DNA from: Isoetes taiwanensis
Taxonomy: Eukaryota > Streptophyta > Lycopodiopsida > Isoetales > Isoetaceae
Length of the DNA: 64,000 bases
Assembly (NCBI GenBank): GCA_021234155.1
Contig: JAJEKV010000045.1
Coordinates: 9,287,105 to 9,351,104, forward strand
Reading direction: 5' to 3'
Shown: piece after piece, positions 36,241 through 47,263 of the stretch
Layout: the number at the start of each line of letters is the position of its first letter
Position numbering within the stretch: the stretch's first letter is position 1
The notes under the pieces: model-generated
Database searches by the model: none
Told to the model about the DNA's origin: nothing
What the model saw: only the letters and a program-made list of their open reading frames with translations
Position numbers and translations under genes: made by a program

Positions 36241-36700
36241 CGGGAGAAGCTGAAGGAGTACAACGAGTACATGAAAATGTACGAGTACTCCAAATACTAT
36301 GAAGAACATAAGGTGACGTACGTGGAGGGAGGAAGGCCATCCAAGAAGAACACCTTGAAGCCGCCTCTGGAGAGACCCGTACCCCCAAAGAAGCCGATGA
36401 AAAGAAAGGCGGACTCCTATTTTGCCAGAGCTGCTCGAGAGATCCGTCATTTTCAGAGGAGCTACGGACTGTTGATACCAAGAGCTGCCTTCGCAAGATT
36501 GACCGCGCGAGATCCTGCAAGAATTCGACAAAACCAAGAGAGTGATAGATGATATGTTACTCGCGTTACAGGAGACAGCATAGCAAAAACTAGTCCAGCA
36601 CTTTGAAGACTCGCTAGCATGTGCTCTCCATGCAAAGAGAGTAATTTGTATGCCTAGGGATATGAAATTAGCTAGGTTTATTAAGAAGGAAGATTGTTAA
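36241..36700 (+). pseudogene. histone H3-like gene, linker end and histone fold
   Basis: The frame starts in a charged linker (REKLKEYNEYMKMYEY, KPPLERPVPPKKPMKRK), then ARAAREIRHFQRSYGLLI and FARLT, matching H3 ALREIRRFQKSTELLI and FQRLV. A one-base shift near 36508 leads to EILQEFDKTKRVIDDMLLALQ (H3 EIAQDFKTDL...MALQE, same length). A TAG at 36581 lies where H3 has Glu97, then LVQHFEDSLACALHAKRV and MPRDMKLARFIKKEDC (H3 FEDTNLCAIHAKRV, MPKDIQLARRI). Residues of the H3-H3' interface are kept (Cys110, His113, Arg116, Asp123 equivalents). Loop 1 is not lengthened, so it is not an obvious CENH3. The linker start resembles the end of the 26245-26960 piece. The frameshift and stop make it a pseudogene. 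Confidence 0.85.
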
Positions 36701-36849
36701 CCTGTTGTAATTACAGAAACTTTTGTAAATATAAAAATATGTTTTAATCAAGTTGAAGTGTAAAAGTGTAAGTAATAAGGTTATATTAATGATATGTGCA
36801 ATTAGAATTACCTAATTTGGACAAAAAGTCAGTGTTTTTGACCCCACCC

Positions 36850-36912
36850 CTCACATAGTGCGCCAGGAGCATTTCCAAACTTTTTGAAAATGGATCTCGC
36901 GCACTGTGTGAG
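36850..36912. repeat. 63-bp hairpin repeat, copy 3
   Basis: Same length and arms as 25746-25808 (CTCACATAGTGCGCC ... GCGCACTGTGTGAG). It lies about 150 bp after the H3-like stop codon. A fourth, truncated copy begins at 37054 (CTCATAGAGT), 204 bp on. Confidence 0.82.
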
Positions 36913-37142
36913 TGGTCGGCCACTGATCTCTGCCCATACTTGCCCAAATGTAGAAAGTAAGGGCACAAACCATCCTAACTTGCCAAGATAAGTAGGGTTC
37001 TACCCTTAGATTGTAAAATTTGAGCCATCTTGGACCCAAACAGGACGCCACCCCTCATAGAGTCAAATTGTTAAAACGACAAGAACCATTATACATGAAT
37101 GAAACATAAAACACGGTAACAAAATATATAAAAGACAAGCTT

Positions 37143-39316
37143 TACGACCCGCTCGGGGGCCGGACACCAGTCCCTCCACAGATAGGCATGGCTCTGGTCA
37201 TCACAGAGGGGGATGTCATCATGGGCCTATAACGTCTAGCTAATGGAAAGGCAGCAGATTTAGATGGCATGCAGGCGGAACTTCTGAAATGGGCTGGCCC
37301 TCCACTGGTGCCTGTCCCCATGGCATTATTCAATAAAGCATTGCAAGAAGGCTTCCCTCCGCAGTGGACCACTAGTAGAGTTGTGCCCATATACAAGGCA
37401 GGGGACCCTCACTGCCTGGCCAACTATCGTACTATTATGGTCAGCTCTTCCTTTGCAAAACTGTTGGCTGACATCCTTGAGCAACGGCTGACAATATGGG
37501 CAGAGGAGGTAGACTTGCGAGCTCTCACACAGGCAGGTTTTCGGCCCAGGCATTCCATCATTGATCATATCTTCACTCTGCGCACATTGATTGAGGATAG
37601 CAGGAATCACCGACAAAACCTGTACTGCTGTTTCGTGGATTTCGCAAAAGCTTTTGACACAGTGCCCCGGGACAGGTTATGGGACAGACTGCGGCAGCTG
37701 GGGACCCCCCGTGACTTGCAGAATGCAGTATATAGGCTATATGAGGCATGCTCAGGCCGTATCACATCATCAGGACAGCCGGTAATCAGTAGTATTGGAG
37801 TGCGTCAGGGTTGCCCCCACTCCCCACCACTCTTTGGCCTATACATTGACCAGCTGGAAGATTGGCTCTCTGAGCATGGAGGTGCGGGCGCCCATCTCAT
37901 GCATCACACAATCCGGCAACTCATATATGATGACGATGTCAACCTCCTGGCCTATACTCCAGAGGATATGCAATGTCACCTGGATGCTCTTGACACTTTT
38001 TTCTGATTCACTGGCATGCGAGTTAACTTGGCCAAAACTAGAGTGTCTAGTTTCATCATCCCGTCAGCCAAGGCTTCCAGCATTCACTTACCAGGGACAA
38101 GATGTAGAGGTGGCTCCGACCTACAAGTACTTGGGGATCGAGTTCACTACTACCACCCATTAGGATGCTGCCATCAAATTGCGGGTCACGGCGGGTTGAA
38201 AAGCACTATATGCTATGCGGAACAACAGACACAAGGCAGAGTTGTATGCCTGGTGCCACTAGTCACACTTGTTTCGGGCCTTGGTCGAGCCGGTCCTTTT
38301 GTATGGGGCAGAAGTGTGGGGTCCGGTGATATCCCTCAACACCTGGAATGACCTCGAGCAGGTGCAGAAAGCCTTCTTGGCACGGGCCCTTGGGATAAAG
38401 TCCACAGTTCCATACCAGATCCTACTCCAGGAGACAGGTTTTCTACCCCTTCAACGGGCTGCATTGAAATGCCATATTATTTACTTCCAGAAGGTGGTCG
38501 CTGTGGGTGATACACGTTTGCCCAACCTTGCTTTGGCCATGGCGATGGGTCCCCAATGCCTGAAAGCCTGCTGGAAGGACAAGCAACCTCAATGGTTCTC
38601 ACGCTGGGGTGTACAGGCAAACAGATGCGTACATTTAAGGACAAAGAAAGATCACAAGGCCCTTAAGCTGTACCTAGATGCTACTTTCCTTCGCAAGCTC
38701 TGGGATGCAGATGCTCTGACACATGTTAAGCTGGCACACTATCAACAGCAAGTCAATCCTAGGCTCACGAGAGGCCCACACCAGTACTTGTACACCCAGT
38801 CGCCCATGAAGAAGCGCAGACTGATAGCTTCCATTCGCACGGGAGCACATCGCCTCCGCATTGAGACAGGACGTTGGGCTCGGGAAGCACGAGAGCAAAG
38901 GCTTTTCCAGTGTTGCCGCTAGGGCGCCATTGAGGATGAATGTCATCCGTTCCAGATCTGCCCAGCATTTGCCCATATCCGAGAGTGGTATGTTCGATTA
39001 CTAGTGCCTGGCCAACCGTTGCATGAGTTATTGAATATGGCGTCAGTGGGTTTGTTGGGATTATACCTCCAGGAGGTTATGGATGCACAGACTCAGTTGT
39101 ATCCTTGGGGACGTTATTGAACTGTCCTATACAATTGTACAGTGTGCCAGCATACTTATTACTGCTAAGGTTTTTCCCTCGAAAACCTTTCGGGGCGGGG
39201 GTTTTTTAATCCTGTCAGTAGTACGCTTGCTGCTCTCTTTTTGTTTGGGTCCCATAGGCCAATCGGTCTCCGTGGACGCTAAAAAACCTATTCTATTCTA
39301 TTCTATTCTATTCAAT
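37143..39316 (+). mobile_element. non-LTR retrotransposon family N, copy 3 (RT + C-terminus + 3' tail)
   Basis: The frame 37269-38006 encodes reverse transcriptase: PPQWTTSRVVPIYKAGDP, LTQAGFRPRHSIIDHI, CFVDFAKAFDTVPRDRLW, SIGVRQGCPHSPPLFGLYI and the active-site box YDDDVNLLAY (usual YADD, Ala replaced by Asp). After frameshifts, 38269-38922 carries the RT thumb and a cysteine-rich end (FQCC, TAG at 38920, then IEDECHPFQICPAFAHIR). The 3' tail has the hairpin AGGCC-AATC-GGTCT (39256-39269), CCGTGGACG and (CTATT)n to 39316. The 5' end is truncated inside the DNA following the hairpin repeats. Clade is uncertain; it is not the L1 type of 3249-10339. Confidence 0.85.
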
Positions 39317-40112
39317 TCGATTTCTTAGGAATAGAACGCCGAATCTCCAATCTGCTCACTCTTCATTCTTAGTATTTGTGTATGTTTCATGGTTAAAAAT
39401 TCTTATCTGTTGAAGAATATTTGAAGTCTTTGGTTTTCATGACCATTTTGAGTATTTAAGGTTCATTTTTGTCTGAATATTCTTGCCTGTCAAGCATTCT
39501 GTCTTGAAAGAATTTCGTAGATGATAATAAACTTAAAAGCAACAACTAGTCTTGATACCAAATTAGAAATGGATTTCATGTTATTGTGCAGCACATACAG
39601 ACAGTCCTTGCCCAAAGCTGAAACCCAACTCAGCGGTGTCAAAGTCTGGGTATTTAAAACTTTCTGTGCAAACCTATGCAGGAGGACTATGGCACACGTG
39701 GTTTGACGGATTGTTCAGGCTGATTCTTGTAGAATCTTGCAGTTGTTGCAGTTCCTACCTAGTCTCATAATTCTCTTTTTATTTTGTATTAAAAGACAGG
39801 AGACTAGCTTGTGCCTTTTCTACCATTATAAATGGTTGCCTAACCCAAAGCTATATGCATGTATGGATGTATGCAACTTGGAGAAAAAACAACGAGGATT
39901 TAACTGTTTGTTCATTATTAATAAATTCTATTATTACATGCTACCTCATGTATTAATATTGGTATTGGTATAATATTATATGTCTAATTCTATGCAATGT
40001 TTTCGTTTCCATAATTTGAGCACCTCTAGTTTGTTACATTTGTGAGGCTATGATATACCATCCATCATTAGAGTATTAGGTAATGTCTATATCTACATCT
40101 CTACATCATCCT
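39317..40112. other. intergenic, no gene recognised
   Basis: AT-rich DNA with no supported gene or repeat. Confidence 0.4.
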
Positions 40113-40140
40113 TAAGGCCCCGAAGGGGCCAAAAAAAAAA
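40113..40140 (+). repeat. GGCCCC-GAA-GGGGCC hairpin followed by A-run
   Basis: A perfect 6-bp GC stem with GAA loop is followed at once by ten A. It could be the 3' end of a short retroposed sequence, comparable in layout to the hairpin-plus-A ends at 42674 and 47042. Nothing upstream identifies it. Confidence 0.4.
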
Positions 40141-40166
40141 TTTAGTTAACACAAACCATTAACACA

Positions 40167-40581
40167 CAACTAAAATTATTAACACAAACCATTGCATTTG
40201 ACACATCTAAATCAAAATCCCCCTTAAACCCCCTTTGGTTTGGGTGCATATTCACACAGGGGGTTACGTAGGGCGGCGAGAGCCTCAAAAAATTTACAAT
40301 ACATGTACAAAATTAACACCATCAAGTACATTCTCTCAAACCTTATAGTATTTTGCAAACCTTAATATACAGTATACAAAAACTTGTACATGCATACCCC
40401 ACAAATGAGGATCGCTATGTACGGTCCAGATCTTGGAATAAAGGGCAAATAGGCCCATCCGGCAGCTCTCGTTGCACGAAGTAACCCCCCGTGTGAATAT
40501 GCACCCAAACCAAAGGGGGTTTAAGGGGGATTTTAATTTAAATGTGTCAAATGCAATGGTTTGTGTTAATAATATTAGTTG
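40167..40581. mobile_element. MITE-like element with ~101-bp terminal inverted repeats
   Basis: The left arm (40167-40267, CAACTAAAATTATTAACAC...) and right arm (about 40481-40581) are inverted copies differing at only a few positions. The 213-bp centre has no coding potential. No target-site duplication is clear, partly because the left flank also contains TTAACACAAACCATT. The superfamily is not assigned. Confidence 0.75.
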
Positions 40582-42494
40582 CCAAATAATCTATCCAAAA
40601 ATTGAATTGAATACCTAATCCAAATTGCTGCAACACGAATATAAAATGCCGAAGAACTATCGAAGTCTGAAGACCTGATCCGGATTGCTCACCATAGGTT
40701 CCAGAGACCCAAACAATGTATTATCTTTTCTGATTCTAAGTTTGTTGGATATTTTGAATAGAATAGGTTCAGATCACTTCTGTTTATACATGTAGGAGCG
40801 GACAAAACCAGGCGATTGGATCACCTTGTATCATCTGCAAGATCCATCTTGCTTTGATATTTATATGACAATGCATTTGCATGCAAGAGAGTGGTCTGGA
40901 TTTGCCTGGCCGACCACATGTTTGAGCCCATCTGTGCATCTGCAGCAGGGAATGATTTGCCACAGAGAGAAGCTTGGATTATCATCGATATTTATCACAG
41001 ATCTGTGATGAGACTTGTTTTCTTTTAATTCTAAATGCCCTGAGAAGTTTAGAAGAATTTTAGTTCTAACCTGTGATTGCTTCTTTTAGATTTTGTTGCT
41101 TAATTACTCAGTGCTCTTCCTCTTCTATACTTCCTTCTTCTCACGTTCTAGTTCTTTCTTTTTTTCATTCTAACTTCTCTTCTTTGAATCATCATTTTGC
41201 CGTGTCATCATTATCCATGTCATTTCTTCTCTATTATTTAACTATCTAAAGAACTTATAGAAATATCCTATAGGTACAATATAATTCACATCACAGCGAA
41301 AGGGTGAGTGCATGCATCTAATTTCCAAGTGGCCACTTAATTAAATGAGGCTAAAATGGTACATTTAAGCTTTGTTTCAACCAGAACAAAAAAAAGAAAC
41401 AAGGTGCTGCGCACGAGGGGTTGCCCTCTGATGGCTCGAGAATGTGGTTTCATGGGTTCTGTTTCGTTCTTACAAAATGCCAAATGGAATCTTCGTCCAA
41501 AGACCCAATGTTCGCAATGGATTCTGGACTTGCTATGACTAAAGGGGAGAATATGTATAATCATGAGGCATGTCTTCTACAACATAAGAAAAAACTTTGT
41601 TTGCCATATTTCAGGCCTCTTTTTCTTGGCCTTGTATAAAACGAGAGGAGCTATTTCCAGCAACACATCCAAGTAATATACCTTGATTCTTAAAAGCTCT
41701 CATCTGCTGGCTTCCTCACCAGAAACTAATGGATACACGCGAAGATGGACATCTTGGTGTGTTCCGCCCACATAATTCCCATGATTCTCAAGATAGTCAA
41801 GCTGAGATCTAGAATCAATTGCCGCTTATGCATGTGGCCTATAAACTCCATTGCCTGAGCAGTGAGGGCAATGGAGCTCATGTGCATTTCTTGCATTTCT
41901 ATCTGTAAATGCATTTCTCCAATCATGATAAGGGCAGTTTAGGTGTGTGATTTGTTCCGTTGGCGTGGATAGAAGAAACCATGGGTTCATGAAGAGGACC
42001 ATCATCCTCGACATTATCATCTGGCTCTTGCTCTTCTAACTATGAGGCTCCATTACAGGAATGTTCAAAGACATCATACTCGGCAAGATCATGTCCAGCA
42101 ATCACGTTCTCAGATGCGTTCTTAACTACTTCAGCTCAAATACTTGTTGCTGAACGCTTTTACTTATACAGGGAACAAACCTCTTAGGACGAAGATAAGT
42201 TGGATTAGCAAGGCACTATACAAATTCCAGTTCTAAGAGAAACCTTTGTTTTCCTCCATCAATATCCTTAAACCCGTCCTTTAACCTGCTCCATAACATG
42301 GTATAAGTTTCTATTATTCTACAAAAGCACTGCTACTTGCAGAAATTAAACATCGGAATCTTGGAATCAAATCCTACGTGCTCATTGTAAAAATCATGCC
42401 TTACTGAAGGCGAGGAACCCTAGTTTCGAGTTCGCCGATTTATCGTAATGAGAGCCCCCCACACACTTAAAATACTTGCCATCTGCCCAAGAGA
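40582..42494. other. intergenic, no gene recognised
   Basis: Short open frames at 41340-41640 overlap on both strands without domain signals. I see no gene. Confidence 0.4.
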
Positions 42495-42674
42495 CCTCTC
42501 CAGTTAGCCGGTTTCGAGAGCGGCTGCCCACCAACAAAAGTGACCGAGAGTTTACAGCCAATTATAAGTTTGAAGCAGTCACCAACATATCCTAGGGATA
42601 TTCTAGCATATACCTAGGATATGCCCAAAGCCCACATAAACAAGGGTTTGCCCCCCTAGGGGCAACCCAAAAAA
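42495..42674 (+). repeat. dispersed 180-bp repeat with hairpin and A tail, copy 1
   Basis: It aligns at about 93 per cent by eye with 46864-47042. It contains CATATCCTAGG...CCTAGGATATG arms and ends with the hairpin GGGTTTGCCCC / GGGGCAACCC followed by A's. It may be a SINE-like retroposon, but no polymerase III boxes or target-site duplications were found. Confidence 0.7.
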
Positions 42675-43718
42675 CATTGGGAAACAGGGCAAACTTTTTA
42701 GGTCCTATCATGAAAATTTCCTACAGCTAGTTTAGCTAGTGGGATATCTTGGATACAGGAATGTCAATTTACTTGACATTCTCAGACTGTAACGTGGAAG
42801 CAAATGCGGGCCAAGAATGCAAGTACAAGAATGCAAGGTAAATGCAGAGAATGCAGGGTAAAAGCCAAGAATGTCCGGTAAAAGATGATGTTCATCGCTG
42901 TAAAATTTATGTGCTCCAGAAAAGTAAGTCTTTAGAAGGCCATGAACAAGGAAAAAAAAACGTTGGCCAACTTGCGTTTCTTTAGGGCATAACTTCCCAC
43001 CCCACAAGCCTGTGCCCTATGAGCCTAGCCATCATAGACATAAGTCACCCCTCCAACTTACAATGACTTAGGGCAAGTTTTCCACACATCAACTATTCGT
43101 TGATTTTCAAGCTACACCCGCTGGCTGGTGCCCTATGGACCAACAAACATTCATTGTCTCTAATGCATGGTATTACTTGAATAAATTGTTGGCATCATTT
43201 TGATTTACTGAAGTGAAAGTCGTAACTTACAGTGTAATCTTGTTTAAACGGCTAGGCCTATTTTGACAAAATGAAATTTCACTATCCTGATAGTCCTATT
43301 TATTTCATGTGTTTATTTTACAATGCAGGAACATTGCTGCTTTTCGGCCCAGAAACTTGTGTTTCTTTGTATTAGGCAACTGCAAGCTTATTTAGGGTGA
43401 ACTGAAATATCAGGAAACTTATTTGTAATCATGTTCAAGTACTTGATGATAGTTGGATCTGCTGATTTTCGGAGATGAAGCAGCACGGAGAACAGCTCTG
43501 GAGAGCGCAAATGCTAGCGACAAGATGCATGAATACACATATTGCCAAGACAAAATAGAGCAATCTTCAAAGGAGAGTGATTGTTTCTTTCTCTGCCTTC
43601 GTGTGAGAGTGCTAATGAGCTATCAACTGTTACTTTGATCAAAGCCTGGGACCAATGCCATCACCCAAAGTTATGAATATTTGAAACAAGTATTATTAAT
43701 AAGGCAACATGCACGTAC
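42675..43718. other. intergenic; minor AAGAATGC tandem motif
   Basis: At 42795-42885 a motif like AAGAATGCAAGGTAAA is repeated four to five times imperfectly. The missing last exons of the TIO gene would be expected here on the minus strand, but were not found. Confidence 0.4.
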
Positions 43719-46028
43719 ATGCAAAGCCCCCTTGGATATAATGTCCTCGCAGAGCTTATTAGAATTCCGAACAAGATTACTGAGAGCTCCGGCAGCATTT
43801 GCTTTTTTTTATCCTCCTCGTCTCCTAATAAAAGATTTGCTAAGTGCGGAATTGCCTGCCGAAGATGATCATAAAGTTGTTCATTGTGATATGCAACATT
43901 ACCAACCTACATAACTGTGTGTATTAGCAAGGTTTTTAACTGTAATTCTACATTAATGGCAAATATAGTAAAGCTACCGCAAAACATGCGAACTTCCTGG
44001 TATTGCGATCAGGATCTGCACATCTATCAATAAGCAAAGTTATGATATTATATTTGACCTGCAGAAAAAAAACGACGAGCAAATGAACAGTCAGGCCAAA
44101 ATAATAGCTTACCAGGGAATCATAAAAGTATGGGGTATGGCAGCACATGTTGCCTAAAGTATTGCACACCTTTGCCCGCACATTTGGATCACTGTGTGTT
44201 AAGAAATGCCTTATTGCTTCCCACAGATTTGCATCTCCTATGGACTCATAAAATTCGTAAGTTCACATGCCGCATTAGGAACAATGATATCAAACTGCAT
44301 GAGAATGAACAAGGTTGAATTTACCTTTGACATTCGAGCAAGGTTAGATATTATCATAAGAACATCAGATACCACATTCACAGGGCTTGATCGGTCCATC
44401 AACTTAGCCATAAGAACTGGAGACAGAAAACCTTCTTTTACTATCTCAATCACCAACGCTCTGGAGTTCTGTACCATCCTTGACACAAGGGCAACAGGCT
44501 TGCTAACATCATTTGAATCAAGCAACTCCAAGCACCGTACAAGTTGCAGGGCAGCATGGCTCTGGAACAACCCAAACATGATATATTTTAACAACAATCA
44601 TAATTAGCAGTCATGAATGAGATCAACTATTGATAACTAACAATGCCCCACATTGAAACAATTCTAATATACTCATATCATAAAGAAGGCCCTGAATTAG
44701 GGGCGACTTCAAAAATTATAGCTCTTTCTGGCTATGTGCTTGTTCACTTAGAGAATTCATAATGCATGTTACTAATGCATAGTTTGATTTATCCATACAG
44801 CAATCTTAGACTGCTTGAACTACTTGTGAATAACCCTGGTAACACATATGCTCGGGTAGTACATCACATGAGATTGAAACACACAGATCCACGTTTTCAA
44901 ACCTCTTGAAGGAGTTGCCAGTATTGTGGTATAACTGCATTGACAGCCTTTGATAAATCTCCATCATTAGCAGAAGATTCTAATGTTGTGGATGAGAACG
45001 AGAATGGAAAATCTAGAATTTCAATGATACATTTGTACAAGCTCCTGCGCAGGCCACCGCTTCCCTCCATTCTTGCCTTCCCATAACCGCACATGTACAA
45101 GATGTCTCTTTCCAAGTAAACTTAACAATGTAACAAGGATGTCTTTTATGAGCAAAATATCATGGAAACCACACTTAGGTAATAAGTGTGCAATGGTCTT
45201 GACAGTCCATACCACCCCTTGTGGAGAGAGACCAACGCCGCCTTCAAAATTATCAGGATAATTATTTGTATTTTTTGGACACATAGCCAACAATGACATG
45301 AGAAACAAATGAAGACCTCCTAAAAAGGCCTTGTCCGATCCAAAGACATCTAATTTTTGCTTCAACAAGTCCAACAAAGCCATCCCGAGGCCATGCCAAT
45401 TAGTTAGCATTCCAAAGACTTCGTACATACAAAACCTGCTCACTCTTATCCGAGTAATGAGAGAAAATCTCAAATTCATGAAACTTGATATCGCTTAAAG
45501 GTACCGGGCAAATCTTTCTTTCTGCAGCTACCCTAGCTTTGTCATCATTTGTATCGAGTTGAGCAATAGTATCGATGCGAGCAAGGATTGCCCCCATATA
45601 CGTGGATGAAGAATGTGCGGTGCGAAAAAACACCAGGTAGAGCTAGATTTGCTAGTGCTTCCAGTGCGGGCCCGCTCTTTTTTAGGTGGGGACAAAGTCA
45701 ACATGCAAGATAGCCCCTTTCTACCTTGAGATGCTAAACCTTGTGCAATTGCAGAGAGCAATAAGCTAGCATGAAATAATAGTCCAGATGTGGAAGTAGA
45801 TCTAGAGCTCTCATTTGCACCAGCCCCATTACTCATTGCACTATGTACCAATAATAATATGAATATTGCACCAACAGCTGTACCATCACCACCTCCATTC
45901 CCTTGCATGGCTGGAGACTCTTTCATCGTAAAAGACAAACAATAGGAGATAGAACACAAAGATCGAAGAAGTACACCGCAAGTCATAATCCCCTTGCCTG
46001 TCAGCACCAAAATAAATGAAATGGCAAC
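43719..46028 (-). pseudogene. TIO: TIO (Fused-type) kinase, C-terminal ARM-repeat part, decayed
   Basis: Minus-strand exons at 46028-44903, 44561-44325, about 44250-44113, 44058-43978 and 43906-43719 encode the non-kinase half of the plant Fused homologue TIO, a phragmoplast protein needed for cytokinesis. Recognised blocks are ALEALANLALPGV, ARIDTIAQLDTNDDKARVAA, KICPVPLSDIKFHEFE, NYPDNFEGGVGLSPQGVVW, WPAQELVQMYH, KVCNTLGNMCCHTPYFYDSL, LLIDRCADPDRNTRKFACFA, NAAGALSNLVRNSNKLCEDI. Frame changes are needed near 45670, 45625, 45420, 45025 and 43805, the last in an 8-base homopolymer. One acceptor (near 44250) lacks AG. Kinase-domain exons and the last exon are not in the window. It is called a pseudogene, though sequencing error could explain some homopolymer shifts. 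Confidence 0.8.
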
Positions 46029-46863
46029 CTGCATATTGATTAGCAATGCAATTCCAACGGTTTAAATGGGAGCTGCATATATACAAACTTAAATAATGTC
46101 CACAACTTAAACAATATCTTGGGTTTGTCTCATATACATATGTTTTAACAATAAACAAGAAATGAACGTGCCTAGACTATGGCAAAAATATATTACAAAT
46201 TATAAGGGCCACTAAGAAATAGGTACAATGGTCATGAAGTAGGCATGCCTGCTAAGTAATAGTCTTAGCTGAATTATACAAGGAAAGACTTGAGAACCAC
46301 AAAAAGAGCAGAGACAGAAGGGACATAGTAGATTTGTGTCAACTGAGTATGGTCCAGTTCTCTTATGATTACATCTAAAGAGGAAGATGTTACCGTTTTA
46401 GACATCCAACAACCTTACAGCAACTCATAAGCATTATGATCAGAAATGTGTATCTTTACTTTTCATGAACTTGCTCAAAAATGAAGGAATATCCAAAATA
46501 ATAGAAACACACCTCAAGCGGCCAAAAATAAACAGAAATTCTTCATTCTTCCTTGTTGATAAAGAGTCACAAACAGGTTGGAATGGTGGACGGCTCCCCA
46601 GAGAAAAGAAAACTTCATGATACTAAAGGAGTGACATTACCAACTTCATGATATTAAAGGAGTGACATTAGCAAGTCTAAGAAAGTAAGACGGGCAGCAA
46701 AACAGAACCACAAACAATCTTTTCAGAACAGAAGACAAGATAGGATTTACAGAAGGCCAAATGCGGCCAAATGCTGGTATTAGAGTTCAGAACATTTCTT
46801 GGAACTGCTACTACAGTACAATCTTTTCAGAAGAGAAGACAAGATAGGATTTACAGGCGGCCA
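46029..46863. other. spacer upstream of TIO remnant
   Basis: No exon was recognised. A short direct repeat (CTTCATGATA-TAAAGGAGTGACATTA) occurs twice at about 46611-46672, and CTTTTCAGAA-AGAAGACAAGATAGGATTTACAG occurs twice at about 46720-46856. Confidence 0.45.
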
Positions 46864-47042
46864 CCTCTCCGGTTAGCCGGTTTCGAGAGCGGCTGCCCAC
46901 CAACAGAAGCGACCGAGAGTTTACAGCCAATCATAAGTTTGGAGCAGTCACCAGCATATCCTAGGGATATTCTAGCATATACCTAGGATATGCCAAAAGC
47001 CCACATAAACAAGGGTTTGCCCCCTAGGGGCAACCCAAAAAA
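46864..47042 (+). repeat. dispersed 180-bp repeat with hairpin and A tail, copy 2
   Basis: Second copy of 42495-42674 in the same orientation, ending GGGTTTGCCCCCTAGGGGC-AACCC and an A/G-rich run. A related hairpin (GGTTGCCCCCTAGGTGCAACC) is present alone near 62201. Confidence 0.7.
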
Positions 47043-47263
47043 GAAGAAAAAAAATGCAATAAGCATTGGAACAAAATCATTGAAAACACTATTCAATTAT
47101 AACCATTCGAACAAAACCATTGAACACTCTATTCATTTGGGATTGGAAAACAACACTATCGCGAATCACAAAATTCCAAAAACATGGTAATTCTTTTTAT
47201 ATACAACAATCTTGGAGATGTTTTAAAAAAAAAAAAAAAACCGGTTTGAACTAGCAAACGCTA

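Noticed and set aside
36241-36700. CENH3 (centromeric H3) identity for the H3-like fold
   Set aside because: Loop 1 has canonical H3 length and typical CENH3 features are missing; the exact ARTKQTAR start does not decide it. The fold is divergent H3, but not clearly centromeric.
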